Origin: Gammaproteobacteria bacterium
GTDB taxonomy: Bacteria > Pseudomonadota > Gammaproteobacteria > SZUA-229
Length of the DNA: 64,000 bases
Assembly: GCA_016744065.1 (NCBI GenBank)
Contig: JADGFA010000011.1
Span: 22,720 to 86,719, forward strand
Direction of reading: 5' to 3'
In this document: positions 48,079-57,765 of the stretch, in pieces
Numbering within the stretch: position 1 is the stretch's first letter
Layout: every line of letters begins with the position of its first letter
Position numbers and translations under genes: made by a program
The notes under the pieces: model-generated
Told to the model about the DNA's origin: nothing
What the model saw: the letters and a program-made list of their open reading frames with translations, nothing else
Database searches by the model: none

Positions 48079-48330
48079 ATGAGTGATATAAGCTATTCAG
48101 CAAAACTGAGAGACCTTTCTAAAGATTATTATCAGAACCATATTCGTCTGGATGAATACCGTTCCAGTCGTAAACTTATTATTGATAAGATAGATGAAGA
48201 ATTTAATGGGCGCAAAATTGAGGCTGCGGCCTTTGATCCAGCGGCAGGGGACATTGATGATACATCAGATGATTCCTCTGTTTTTATGAAGACCATCGCA
48301 TTCTTTAAAAATAGTGATGTTGACGAGTAA
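48079..48330 (+). CDS. Small acidic 83-residue protein after ppkA
   Basis: An 83-residue cytoplasmic protein. The first half (KLRDLSKDYYQNHIRLDEYRSSRKLIIDKIDEEFNG) has a SHOCT-like helical pattern; the second half is acidic and Ser-rich. It begins five bases after ppkA and is likely co-translated. No function known; it could be a partner of the kinase or belong to the ExbB/ExbD module that follows. Confidence 0.6.
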   Translation: MSDISYSAKLRDLSKDYYQNHIRLDEYRSSRKLIIDKIDEEFNGRKIEAAAFDPAAGDIDDTSDDSSVFMKTIAFFKNSDVDE

Positions 48331-48533
48331 TTTTTAAACTTTATTACTGTATTATATGTATTGGTTAATAGTTATTTCTTTACAATATAAGTATCAAATA
48401 ATACCATTTAGATCAAATTCATGAATCTGGATGTTTTATATACAAATAGATACATTTAATTATTGCTGATATCAGGCTCTAAAGCTCAAATATCAATTTT
48501 TATGGATATTATTAATTTATAGTTTGCCGATTT

Positions 48534-48547
48534 TATAGAATTCTATA
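48534..48547. promoter_or_regulatory. Perfect 14-bp palindrome upstream of exbB
   Basis: TATAGAATTCTATA is a perfect palindrome 35 bases before the exbB start, in a 251-bp AT-rich gap (48331-48581) with no gene. A TTGCCG lies 14 bases before its second TATAGA. It could be an operator or part of the promoter of the exbB operon. AAGGGG before the ATG is a good ribosome site. Confidence 0.35.
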
Positions 48548-48581
48548 GAATGACAAAAAATTTGATTCAAAGGGGATTTTC

Positions 48582-49199
48582 ATGGGTTTTGTAGGTTTTT
48601 TTCAAGACGGTGGTACATTTATGTATATCATCCTGGTGGTATTGGCTATTGGCCTGGCCATCGCAATTGAGAGATTTCTTTATATTGCTAAAACACAGGG
48701 TAGAACAAAGAAAGTATGGGAGCAGTTAGTTCCTATGCTTAAAGCGGAAGATTATGCCCGTGCAATGAAGTTAACAGAGACGGTGAAAACACCATTGGCA
48801 ACCATGTTAAATTATGGGTTTGCCCGTAAAAGTACAAATTCACCTCGAGATAGTATCGAGTCAGCGATGGAAGAAGGCATGATGGAAGTTATGCCTGAAC
48901 TTGAGCAGAGAACTCATTATCTTGCGACCTATGCAAATATAGCCACTTTACTCGGTCTTTTGGGTACTATTATTGGCTTGATTGATGCGTTTACAGCGGT
49001 TGCTTCTGCTGATCCTGCTGAAAAGGCAGATCTTCTATCTGCAAGTATATCGGTTGCCATGAATACCACCGCGTTCGGTCTGGTTGCGGCTATACCGCTT
49101 ATTTTAATACATTCATATCTAGTTACTAAAACAGCTCGCCTGGTAGATAACATTGAAATGGCAGCCGTTAAGTGCTTAAACCTGATTGCTAAAGATTAG
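48582..49199 (+). CDS. exbB: MotA/TolQ/ExbB proton channel protein
   Basis: A 205-residue protein with three membrane helices: FMYIILVVLAIGLAIAIERFLYIA near the N-terminus, then ATLLGLLGTIIGLIDAF and a long helix TAFGLVAAIPLILIHSYL. The LLGLLGTIIG and AMNTTAFGL motifs are those of the TolQ/ExbB pore. With ExbD it converts the proton gradient into movement of a periplasm-spanning partner. It heads a four-gene unit with two exbD genes and a TonB-like gene. Confidence 0.92.
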   Translation: MGFVGFFQDGGTFMYIILVVLAIGLAIAIERFLYIAKTQGRTKKVWEQLVPMLKAEDYARAMKLTETVKTPLATMLNYGFARKSTNSPRDSIESAMEEGMMEVMPELEQRTHYLATYANIATLLGLLGTIIGLIDAFTAVASADPAEKADLLSASISVAMNTTAFGLVAAIPLILIHSYLVTKTARLVDNIEMAAVKCLNLIAKD

Positions 49200-49247
49200 C
49201 TCAGAGCTAATTTTGAAGTATATAGATACAGTATATAGAGATATGGA

Positions 49248-49793
49248 ATGAAACTGGTCAGGCGTAAACATAAACCCGAAGATGTAGAATTAAACATCAC
49301 GGCTTTTCTTAATTTAATGGTTATTTTAATACCTTTTCTTTTGATTACAGCCGTATTTTCACGTGTAACAGTACTTGAGCTTAACTTACCTTCTAAGAGT
49401 GGAATAGCCAAACAGGAAGAAAAAATTAAGTTACAGCTGGAGCTTATTATACGTAAAGATGGTTTTGAAATTAGAGATGCTAACCTTGGTCGCATTAAGT
49501 ATTTTCCTCGTACAACTGAGAATACAGACTGGAAAGCATTCACTGATATTCTGGTCGAAATTAAATCCAGATTTCCTGATGAGCAAAGTATTTCTTTATT
49601 ACTTGAACCTAAAATAAATTATAAAACGTTAATAAGCGTTATGGACAGGGTACGTTATGCGGACGTTGTACAGGTTTTTGAAGTTGTTACCGTAGAGTTG
49701 TTTCCAAATATTTCAATTGGTGATGCACCTGAATTGATACAGGCAACTAAACCAGATGCACCTTCGGCTGGAACAGAGGTGACCTCGAAATGA
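49248..49793 (+). CDS. exbD: ExbD/TolR-like protein with Asn at the proton-carrier site
   Basis: A 181-residue protein: basic N-terminus, one membrane helix (ITAFLNLMVILIPFLLITAVF) and a periplasmic domain. In ExbD and TolR the start of the helix holds an essential Asp; here the aligned residue is Asn22 (FLNL; the paralogue has LMDI with Asp30). The protein is therefore probably not a proton carrier itself and may pair with the next ExbD. It overlaps the next gene by four bases. Confidence 0.88.
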   Translation: MKLVRRKHKPEDVELNITAFLNLMVILIPFLLITAVFSRVTVLELNLPSKSGIAKQEEKIKLQLELIIRKDGFEIRDANLGRIKYFPRTTENTDWKAFTDILVEIKSRFPDEQSISLLLEPKINYKTLISVMDRVRYADVVQVFEVVTVELFPNISIGDAPELIQATKPDAPSAGTEVTSK

Positions 49794-50305
49794 TGAATAA
49801 ATCAAAACGAGCGAAGAGAATGGAACGCCACCATGCTCGACGAAAGCAGCCGGCTTTAAACCTTGTTTCATTAATGGATATATTTACAATACTGGTATTT
49901 TTCCTATTAGTAAGCTCATCTAATGTGCACCAGTTACCAAAGAAAAAAGATATAAATTTACCCACTTCTACGGCGACAAAAGCGCCTAAAGAAACACTTA
50001 TTATTTCCGTGACGCAAAGAAGCATTCTGGTACAGGGTAGAGAAGTCGCTATAATTAACAATATAATGAAAGAGACTTCGCCGCTGATAGCCGGCCTTGG
50101 AAAAGAGTTAATATTTCAGTCATCTAAATCACGAGTAGTAAAAAGCCCTGATGGTAAAATTAAAGGTAAAGCCGTTACGATTATGGGAGATGAAAATATT
50201 CCTTATGAACTGTTAAGGAAAATACTGGCAACTTGCCGAGATGCTAATTATACCAAAATAGCGTTTGCTGCCATGCAGAAAGCCGCATCTGGAGAAAGTA
50301 GCTAG
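49790..50305 (+). CDS. exbD: ExbD/TolR-like protein with intact Asp
   Basis: A 171-residue protein with a very basic N-terminus (SKRAKRMERHHARRKQP), a membrane helix with the conserved Asp30 (LNLVSLMDIFTILVFFLLVSS) and a periplasmic domain ending DANYTKIAFAAM. It should provide the proton path with ExbB. It overlaps the upstream exbD by four bases and shares one base with the next start (TAGTG). Confidence 0.9.
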   Translation: MMNKSKRAKRMERHHARRKQPALNLVSLMDIFTILVFFLLVSSSNVHQLPKKKDINLPTSTATKAPKETLIISVTQRSILVQGREVAIINNIMKETSPLIAGLGKELIFQSSKSRVVKSPDGKIKGKAVTIMGDENIPYELLRKILATCRDANYTKIAFAAMQKAASGESS

Positions 50306-51273
50306 TGTCTGCTATTTATTATGATCAACTAGCGTTAAGCTGGCACCCGGAAGGTAGTAGTGATTCGCAATATAAGCTGATAACGGCTGTAACAATTATT
50401 ATGGCTTTAATCTTTGCTGTCGTAATGTCATCAGTAGATGTGCCAGAGCCTGATCGTGAAGCTAAAGTAGCTGTACCAGAGCGTATTGCAAACTTTATAC
50501 TTGAGAAAAAAGAAAAACCCAAGCCCAAGGTGGTTAAGCCGAAGCCGAAACCCAAGCCAAAACCTAAAATCAAACCAAAGCCTAAAGTTAAGAAACTGCC
50601 TAAAAAACAGGAAAAGAAAAAGCCATTAACTAAAACACAAAAGAAAGCACGTGAAAAAGCAGCTGATACGGGTTTGCTCGCACTGGGAAATGAACTTGCC
50701 GATCTAATGGATACATCTGATGTTAGTGCGATGGTTGGTGGTAAGGTTAAGTCGAGTTCTGCATCTGCCGCAAAAGCAACTAAACATAATAAAGCGTTGT
50801 TAATGGCGGATGCCAGTAAGGGTAGTGGTGGTGTAAATTCAAGTGAATATACAACTCGTGTTGGTAAAACGAAATTATCCAATCGTGAAGTAACGCAGGT
50901 TAAGCAATCATTATTATCATCAGGTGCGATTGCTAAAGGTCGTAATCGCGATGCTGAACGTAAGAGTAAATCTCGATCTGGTGGAGTAAGGGCAGAAGAA
51001 GATATTACTATTGTATTTGATCAGAATAAAAGTAAGCTATATTCCATATATAGTCGCGCTCGGCGTAAGAACCCAGGGCTGAAAGGAAAAATTGTACTCT
51101 CAATTACCATCTCTCCGGCTGGCAGTGTTACAAAAGTAAAAATTATCTCAAGTGAATTAAAAGATCCCAAGCTTGAAAGACGTCTATTGGCTCGCATTAA
51201 GCTATTTAAGTTTGGTGCAAAGAAAGTAGAGCCTGTTACCGTTACTTACCCTATTGAGTTCCTGCCCTCCTAA
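50305..51273 (+). CDS. TonB-like/AgmX-type energy transducer
   Basis: 322 residues from a GTG. A membrane helix (LITAVTIIMALIFAVVMSSV, about 27-46) is followed by a Lys-Pro repeat rod (about 70-105, KPKPKPKPK), as in TonB. A Ser/Ala-rich middle (ADTGLLALGNELADLMDTSDVSAMVGGKV) and a C-terminal domain (EDITIVFDQNKSKLYSIYSRARRKNPGLKGKIVLSITISPAGSVTKVKI) follow. The latter matches the AgmX/PglI C-terminal type described in gliding-motility and TonB-like systems. It likely passes energy from ExbB/ExbD to an outer-membrane partner. Confidence 0.85.
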   Translation: MSAIYYDQLALSWHPEGSSDSQYKLITAVTIIMALIFAVVMSSVDVPEPDREAKVAVPERIANFILEKKEKPKPKVVKPKPKPKPKPKIKPKPKVKKLPKKQEKKKPLTKTQKKAREKAADTGLLALGNELADLMDTSDVSAMVGGKVKSSSASAAKATKHNKALLMADASKGSGGVNSSEYTTRVGKTKLSNREVTQVKQSLLSSGAIAKGRNRDAERKSKSRSGGVRAEEDITIVFDQNKSKLYSIYSRARRKNPGLKGKIVLSITISPAGSVTKVKIISSELKDPKLERRLLARIKLFKFGAKKVEPVTVTYPIEFLPS

Positions 51274-51296
51274 GTTATTTTTTATCCCATGTAATG

Positions 51297-51339
51297 GGTT
51301 AAAATATGAATGGTTTAGAAAAACATTCATATTTTAACC
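51297..51339 (+). terminator. Strong hairpin terminator before queA
   Basis: A perfect 16-bp inverted repeat (GGTTAAAATATGAATG / CATTCATATTTTAACC) with an 11-base loop lies 23 bases after the TonB-like stop. It is followed by GTTTTCC. It separates the exbB operon from queA and may also act on transcripts from the right. Confidence 0.75.
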
Positions 51340-51379
51340 GTTTTCCAGTGCTTATCTGTTTGTGTTAAACTCCCGCGCC

Positions 51380-52414
51380 ATGCGAACTGCCGATTTTGAT
51401 TTTCATTTACCTGAAGAGCTAATAGCTCAATACCCTCTTAAGGAAAGAACAGCCAGTCGGTTGCTACGCCTGCGTGGAGACAAGATATCAGATTTACATT
51501 TTTCTGATTTACCCGGTTTGCTGACAGCAGATGATCTGTTGGTTTTTAATAACACCAAAGTCATACCTGCCCGTTTACATGGTGTGAAGGAAACAGGAGG
51601 TAAAGTTGAGGTACTGGTGGAGCGTGTTCTTGATGAGCATCACCTGTTAGCTCATATAAAAGCGAGTAAAGCGCCTAAACCAGGTGTCCATTTGACTCTG
51701 GAAGAAAGCATTGATGCGACGATGCTTGAGCGTGTGGGTGATTTATTTAAGCTGCATTTTAAAGATATTGTGAAAACTGATAATACAACTGTATTTGATT
51801 TGCTCGAGCAGTATGGACATATGCCTTTACCACCTTATATCGAAAGAGCGGATGATGAGCTGGATCAACAGCGTTATCAGACTGTTTATGCTAAACATGC
51901 GGGCGCTGTGGCGGCACCTACGGCTGGTTTGCATTTTGATAAGGTGTTGCTTGAGCAACTGGTTACTAAGGGTGTTCAATCAGCATTCGTTACTCTGCAT
52001 GTTGGTGCGGGAACTTTTCAGCCTGTTAGAGTTGATAATATTAAAGATCATCATATGCATGCAGAATATATTGATGTTGACAGCTCTGTTATTGAGCAGA
52101 TAAAACAGACTAAAGCAAAGGGTGGTCGTGTCATTGCTGTAGGCACCACGGCTGTTAGAAGCCTTGAGTCGGCTGCAATGAAGGGGCAACTGGCAGCATT
52201 TCATGGTGATAGTCAGATCTTTATTTATCCTGGCTGTGAATTTAAAGTAGTCGATGCAATCATCACTAATTTTCATTTACCCCAGTCCACACTTTTAATG
52301 CTGGTAAGTGCATTTTCAGGCCATAAAACGATGATGAGTGCTTATCAACATGCAGTGGAACAAAAGTATCGTTTTTTTAGTTATGGTGATGCAATGTTCC
52401 TTGAGAAGCCGTAA
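51380..52414 (+). CDS. queA: QueA, S-adenosylmethionine:tRNA ribosyltransferase-isomerase
   Basis: 344 residues from the ATG at 51380 ([19 protein letters not shown], matching the usual QueA start; the GTG at 51362 would add six residues). It transfers the ribosyl part of S-adenosylmethionine to preQ1 in tRNA, making epoxyqueuosine. Family motifs include [36 protein letters not shown] and [13 protein letters not shown]. It precedes tgt as in many gammaproteobacteria. Confidence 0.97.
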   Translation: MRTADFDFHLPEELIAQYPLKERTASRLLRLRGDKISDLHFSDLPGLLTADDLLVFNNTKVIPARLHGVKETGGKVEVLVERVLDEHHLLAHIKASKAPKPGVHLTLEESIDATMLERVGDLFKLHFKDIVKTDNTTVFDLLEQYGHMPLPPYIERADDELDQQRYQTVYAKHAGAVAAPTAGLHFDKVLLEQLVTKGVQSAFVTLHVGAGTFQPVRVDNIKDHHMHAEYIDVDSSVIEQIKQTKAKGGRVIAVGTTAVRSLESAAMKGQLAAFHGDSQIFIYPGCEFKVVDAIITNFHLPQSTLLMLVSAFSGHKTMMSAYQHAVEQKYRFFSYGDAMFLEKP

Positions 52415-52515
52415 GAAGTTATAAGCCTGAAGCTCAAATATAAAGCACTTCCCACGGGAAAACGGCTTTGATTTATGATTATCTACGAGTAATCATATCG
52501 ATACTAACAAGTTAA

Positions 52516-53655
<1,140 letters not shown>

Positions 53656-53807
53656 AAGGTTGGAGCACACCCTGAAATAGTAAAGGGCATGATCTAATGA
53701 GGTTTTGAACTTCTTAGCGTTGAATATAGTGGATCTGTGGTGTTGCTTAAATTATTTTAATAAAGCCGTTACCTGAAATGGTACGTCGCAGGTATATAAA
53801 ATCCTGG

Positions 53808-53836
53808 CTGACGTAAAGCCGGCAAAATGGCATAAT
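53808..53836 (+). promoter_or_regulatory. Candidate sigma-70 promoter for yajC-secD-secF
   Basis: CTGACG (53808-53813), exactly 17 bases, then CATAAT (53831-53836) lies about 54 bases before yajC in the 234-base gap after tgt. Matches to TTGACA and TATAAT are 4/6 and 5/6. GAAGGGTGGAG just before the ATG is the ribosome site. Confidence 0.5.
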
Positions 53837-53889
53837 ACCGCGCAAATTATTATTACACATTTTATAACCCTTGAAGGGTGGAGAATTAT

Positions 53890-54225
53890 ATGAGTTTTTT
53901 TATATCAGATGCATTGGCTGAAGGTGGCGTTGCAGCGGCACAGGGCGATCCTATTACGGCCTTACTTTTTCCAATCGGTTTACTGGTACTGTTTTATTTC
54001 TTCCTGATTCGTCCCCAGAGTAAGCGCGCTAAAGAACAAAAAACAATGGTCGCAGCATTAGGTAAAGGTGATGAAGTTTTAACTCAGGGCGGTATTCTGG
54101 GTAAAATTACGAAAGTATCTGATAGCTTTGTGACTTTAGAAGTGAGTGAAAATGTAACCATCACAGTACAGAAAGCGTCAGTTGGTTCACTTATGCCCAA
54201 AGGCACAATAAAAGAACAAAAATAA
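53890..54225 (+). CDS. yajC: YajC, Sec translocase accessory subunit
   Basis: About 111 residues from the ATG at 53890, which follows GGGTGGAG. A single membrane helix (ALLFPIGLLVLFYFFLI) is followed by the family signature RPQSKRAKEQKTMVAALGKGDEVLTQGGILGKI. YajC associates with SecD and SecF at the SecYEG translocon; all three genes lie in order here. Confidence 0.96.
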   Translation: MSFFISDALAEGGVAAAQGDPITALLFPIGLLVLFYFFLIRPQSKRAKEQKTMVAALGKGDEVLTQGGILGKITKVSDSFVTLEVSENVTITVQKASVGSLMPKGTIKEQK

Positions 54226-54242
54226 CTAAAAATAAAATATTG

Positions 54243-54292
54243 TCATTCCAGTGACAGTGACAGTGACAGTGAGAATAACTGTACTGGAATGA
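54243..54292 (+). repeat. Hairpin with a GTGACA tandem repeat in its loop, upstream of secD
   Basis: A 10-bp perfect inverted repeat (TCATTCCAGT 54243-54252 / ACTGGAATGA 54283-54292) encloses a loop containing nearly four copies of the hexamer GTGACA (54251-54273). It lies between yajC and secD. It could vary in length by slippage, and the stem could act as an attenuator or terminator, but no T-run follows. Confidence 0.55.
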
Positions 54293-54340
54293 TGACAGTT
54301 TAACTATAATCACTAAAGTTTAATACATCGGGCAATAAGA

Positions 54341-56203
54341 ATGATTAACCAGTATCCTTTATGGAAATACCTGCTACTTGTTGTAGTACTAATAGTAGGT
54401 GGGGTTTTTGCGATACCAAACCTCTATGATACAGATCCATCCATACTTGTTTCACTTCGTAATAAACAGGTCGATGAAACAACAAAAAATAAAGTAGATG
54501 ATTTATTAAAGCAGTCATCTGTACAGATGAAATCCAGTGAAATAAAAAATGGTAAATTATTAATCAGGTTCGAATCGGTTGAAACTCAGTTTACAGCACA
54601 GACGACAATAAAGAATTTTGACTTCATTAAACGAAATAGTGAATACACCGTTGCTTTAAATCTTGCACCTGCAACACCTGACTGGTTGCAGTCACTTGGC
54701 GCCTTACCCATGTATCTGGGGCTTGATTTACGTGGTGGTGTTCATTTTCTATTAGAAGTGGATATGGTTTCTGTTATTAAAAATATGGAATCTGATATCT
54801 CTTCTGAAATACGTAATTACTTACGTGAAGAAAAAATTCGCTATCGGGGTGTGAAAGCGATAGATGGCAGTATTAATATTCAGTTTCGCGATGCTGCTGG
54901 TCTTGAGCAGGGGGAATCAAAACTTAAATCTCAGTTCCGTGATTTAGAATATGTGATTAACGAAGATGAATTAAAAATATTTGCCAAAATCACGGAAAAA
55001 ACACTTAGAGCAGAGCGCAAATCTGCCATTCAGCAAAACGTAACGACCCTGCGTAATCGAGTAAATGAACTGGGTGTTGCAGAACCGGTAATACAACAAC
55101 AGGGAGAGAACCGCATTGTTGTGCAATTGCCTGGTGTTCAGGATACCGCCCGTGCAAAAGATATTTTAGGCGCAACAGCTACATTGGAGTTTCGTTTAAC
55201 CGAAGGTACAAGATTAGACTGGACGGAAGCGGCCAATGGTGGCTCAATACCGTTCAATTCAAAGCTTTACTATGAACGTAATGGTGACCCTGTATTATTA
55301 AAACGTCGTGTTATTGTAACGGGGGATCAAATAAACAGTGCATCATCAACCATTGATACGCAATCAGGTTCACCAGCAGTAAGTATCAGGCTGGATGGTA
55401 AAGGCGCTAAAAAAATGGGGGAAACAACAGCCAAAAATATAAAAAAACCAATGGCTGTTGTCTATATTGAAAATAAGATAATTAGCAAAATGGTGGATGG
55501 CAAAAAAGTTGTAACCAGAACCCATAAAGAAGAAGTTATAAACATTGCAACGATTCAGGGGCAATTTAGTAAACAGTTTCAAATTACAGGTCTTGAGTCT
55601 TTTGAAGCACGAGACCTGGCTTTATTATTGAGAGCAGGTGCATTAAAAGCGCCTGTTGAAATTGTAGAAGAACGTACAGTTGGCCCAAGCCTGGGTAAAG
55701 ATAATATCGAGCAGGGTTTTAACTCGGTAATGATTGGTTTCTGTCTGGTACTGGTATTTATGGTTCTGTACTATCGTTCATTTGGCTTAATCGCGAATGT
55801 TGCATTAACTGCTAATCTGGTTCTAATTACGGCGATATTATCATTAATGCAAGCAACACTAACGTTACCCGGTATAGCTGGTATTGTATTAACGGTTGGT
55901 ATGGCGGTTGATGCAAACGTATTAATCTTCGAGCGTATTCGTGAAGAGCTGCGTTTGGGTAATTCGGTACAGGCGAGTATCCATTCGGGTTATGAAAAAG
56001 CCTTTAGTACTATTGCTGATGCAAATGTAACCACTCTCATTGCAGCAATTGTCTTATTCAGTTTAGGTACGGGGCCCGTTAAAGGCTTTGCGATAACCCT
56101 GTCAATTGGCATTTTAACTTCTATGCTTACTTCAATTATGGGTACTCGCGCACTGGTTAATCTGTTCTTTGGTGGACGTAACCTGAAAACACTTTCTATA
56201 TAG
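54341..56203 (+). CDS. secD: SecD, protein-export membrane protein
   Basis: A 620-residue SecD. The first membrane helix (YLLLVVVLIVGGVFAIPNLY) is followed by a large periplasmic domain with LPMYLGLDLRGGVHFLLEVD and LGVAEPVIQQQGENRIVVQLPG. The C-terminal membrane part has LRAGALKAPVEIVEERTVGPSLG, GIAGIVLTVGMAVDANVLIFERIREE and GTGPVKGFAITLSIGI. It uses the proton gradient to pull exported proteins across. Length is normal. Confidence 0.97.
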   Translation: MINQYPLWKYLLLVVVLIVGGVFAIPNLYDTDPSILVSLRNKQVDETTKNKVDDLLKQSSVQMKSSEIKNGKLLIRFESVETQFTAQTTIKNFDFIKRNSEYTVALNLAPATPDWLQSLGALPMYLGLDLRGGVHFLLEVDMVSVIKNMESDISSEIRNYLREEKIRYRGVKAIDGSINIQFRDAAGLEQGESKLKSQFRDLEYVINEDELKIFAKITEKTLRAERKSAIQQNVTTLRNRVNELGVAEPVIQQQGENRIVVQLPGVQDTARAKDILGATATLEFRLTEGTRLDWTEAANGGSIPFNSKLYYERNGDPVLLKRRVIVTGDQINSASSTIDTQSGSPAVSIRLDGKGAKKMGETTAKNIKKPMAVVYIENKIISKMVDGKKVVTRTHKEEVINIATIQGQFSKQFQITGLESFEARDLALLLRAGALKAPVEIVEERTVGPSLGKDNIEQGFNSVMIGFCLVLVFMVLYYRSFGLIANVALTANLVLITAILSLMQATLTLPGIAGIVLTVGMAVDANVLIFERIREELRLGNSVQASIHSGYEKAFSTIADANVTTLIAAIVLFSLGTGPVKGFAITLSIGILTSMLTSIMGTRALVNLFFGGRNLKTLSI

Positions 56204-56212
56204 GAAATCAAA

Positions 56213-57151
56213 ATGCATATTTTATCAGGCAAAACAAAAATAGATTTCCTGGGCAAACGTAATATTGCACTTGGGTTTTCACTGGTTTTAATTCTGCTGT
56301 CTATTGTTAGCTTATCTATGCGTGGCCTTAATCTAGGCATAGATTTTACCGGTGGATATTTAATTGAAGTTGGCTACTCTCATTCAGTTGAGCTTGAACC
56401 TGTGCGTAAAGCACTTGCTAAAAGTAAATATTCGGATGCTTTAATTCAGCACTTTGGAACTTCCAAAGATGTGCTAGTACGTATAGCTCCAAGAGATGGA
56501 GTAAACAGTGCCCGTATTTCAGATGATGTACTTGAAATTTTAAAAATGACTTCTGCTGATGAAGTGGAAATGCGACGCATTGAGTTCGTAGGCCCGCAGG
56601 TGGGTGATGAGCTTAGAGAGCAGGGTGGCCTGGCCATGTTGATCGCATTGTTCTGCATAATGGTTTATGTTGGAATTCGTTTCCAGATGAAATCTGCTTT
56701 TGCTGCAATTCTGGCGCTTGTACATGATGTAATAATAACCATTGGTGTATTTTCAATTGTTCAAATGCCATTTGATTTAACCGTATTAGCGGCAATACTT
56801 GCGGTCATTGGTTACTCATTAAATGATACTGTTGTCGTACTCGATAGAATACGCGAAACCTTTCGTACACAAAGAAAAGGTTCTGCTGTAGAAATATTAA
56901 ACAAATCAATTAATGACACATTGTCACGTACCGTGATGACATCTTTAACAACCTTACTGGTTCTAGTTGCTTTATTTATGCTGGGTGGTGAAGTCATACA
57001 TGGTTTTGCATTTGCATTAATAGTGGGTGTGTTTGTTGGTACCTATTCATCAATTTATGTTGCGAGTAACAGCCTTGTTCTAATGAAAGTTGAAAAACAT
57101 GACTTTCTTGAACATGCAAAAGAAAACGAAGAAATTGACGACAGGCCATAG
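56213..57151 (+). CDS. secF: SecF, protein-export membrane protein
   Basis: A 312-residue SecF starting nine bases after secD. Signatures are GLNLGIDFTGGYLIEV, RIEFVGPQVGDELREQG, AILAVIGYSLNDTVVVLDRIRE and GEVIHGFAFALIVGVFVGTYSSIYVAS. It forms a complex with SecD. Confidence 0.97.
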   Translation: MHILSGKTKIDFLGKRNIALGFSLVLILLSIVSLSMRGLNLGIDFTGGYLIEVGYSHSVELEPVRKALAKSKYSDALIQHFGTSKDVLVRIAPRDGVNSARISDDVLEILKMTSADEVEMRRIEFVGPQVGDELREQGGLAMLIALFCIMVYVGIRFQMKSAFAAILALVHDVIITIGVFSIVQMPFDLTVLAAILAVIGYSLNDTVVVLDRIRETFRTQRKGSAVEILNKSINDTLSRTVMTSLTTLLVLVALFMLGGEVIHGFAFALIVGVFVGTYSSIYVASNSLVLMKVEKHDFLEHAKENEEIDDRP

Positions 57152-57229
57152 CGGCATACTTGAATAATACTAAGGGGGCTTGAATGCCTCTCTTGTTTTT
57201 ATATCATTACCTGACTTCAGAGAATCCCT

Positions 57230-57670
57230 ATGAGTTTTAAAATATATCTTTCCGGTGAAATTCACAGTGACTGGCGTGAGAAAATAAGCAATGGAATTAA
57301 AGATAATGCACTGGATGTAGAAATTAGTTCACCAGTTACTAATCATGAAGCCAGTGATAACTGTGGAGAAAAGACCCTGGGTCCGGAAGCAGAGCCATTT
57401 TGGAAGGATCATAAAGCAGCAAAAATTAATGCCATTCGTATTCGTAAATGCATTGAAGATGCAGACGTTGTTGTCGTACGCTTCGGTAATCAATACAAAC
57501 AATGGAATGCCGCTTTTGATGCGGGTTATGCGGCTGCTCTGGGGAAAATGATTATTACCCTGCATGATGAAGAGCTTACCCATGCATTAAAAGAAGTTGA
57601 TGCCGTTGCTCAGGCTGTATGTTCATCACCTGAACAGGTAGTAAAGATACTCGCGTATACGTTGAATTAA
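57230..57670 (+). CDS. ytoQ: YtoQ family protein
   Basis: A 146-residue protein (KIYLSGEIHSDWREKI, FWKDHKAAKINAIRIRKCIEDADVVVVRFGNQYKQWNAAFDAGYAAALGK, SPEQVVKILAYTLN) that matches the YtoQ family. The layout resembles nucleoside 2-deoxyribosyltransferase-like folds, but no activity is established. It is cytoplasmic and follows secF by 78 bases. A separate promoter is not evident. Confidence 0.8.
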   Translation: MSFKIYLSGEIHSDWREKISNGIKDNALDVEISSPVTNHEASDNCGEKTLGPEAEPFWKDHKAAKINAIRIRKCIEDADVVVVRFGNQYKQWNAAFDAGYAAALGKMIITLHDEELTHALKEVDAVAQAVCSSPEQVVKILAYTLN

Positions 57671-57765
57671 TGATGAAGTTCACATAAACAGATTTAGCTG
57701 GTGATTCTAATTAAACTTATTAATAAAATAAGGTTCATAGTGTATGAGTAAAATAAGGATTTAAA

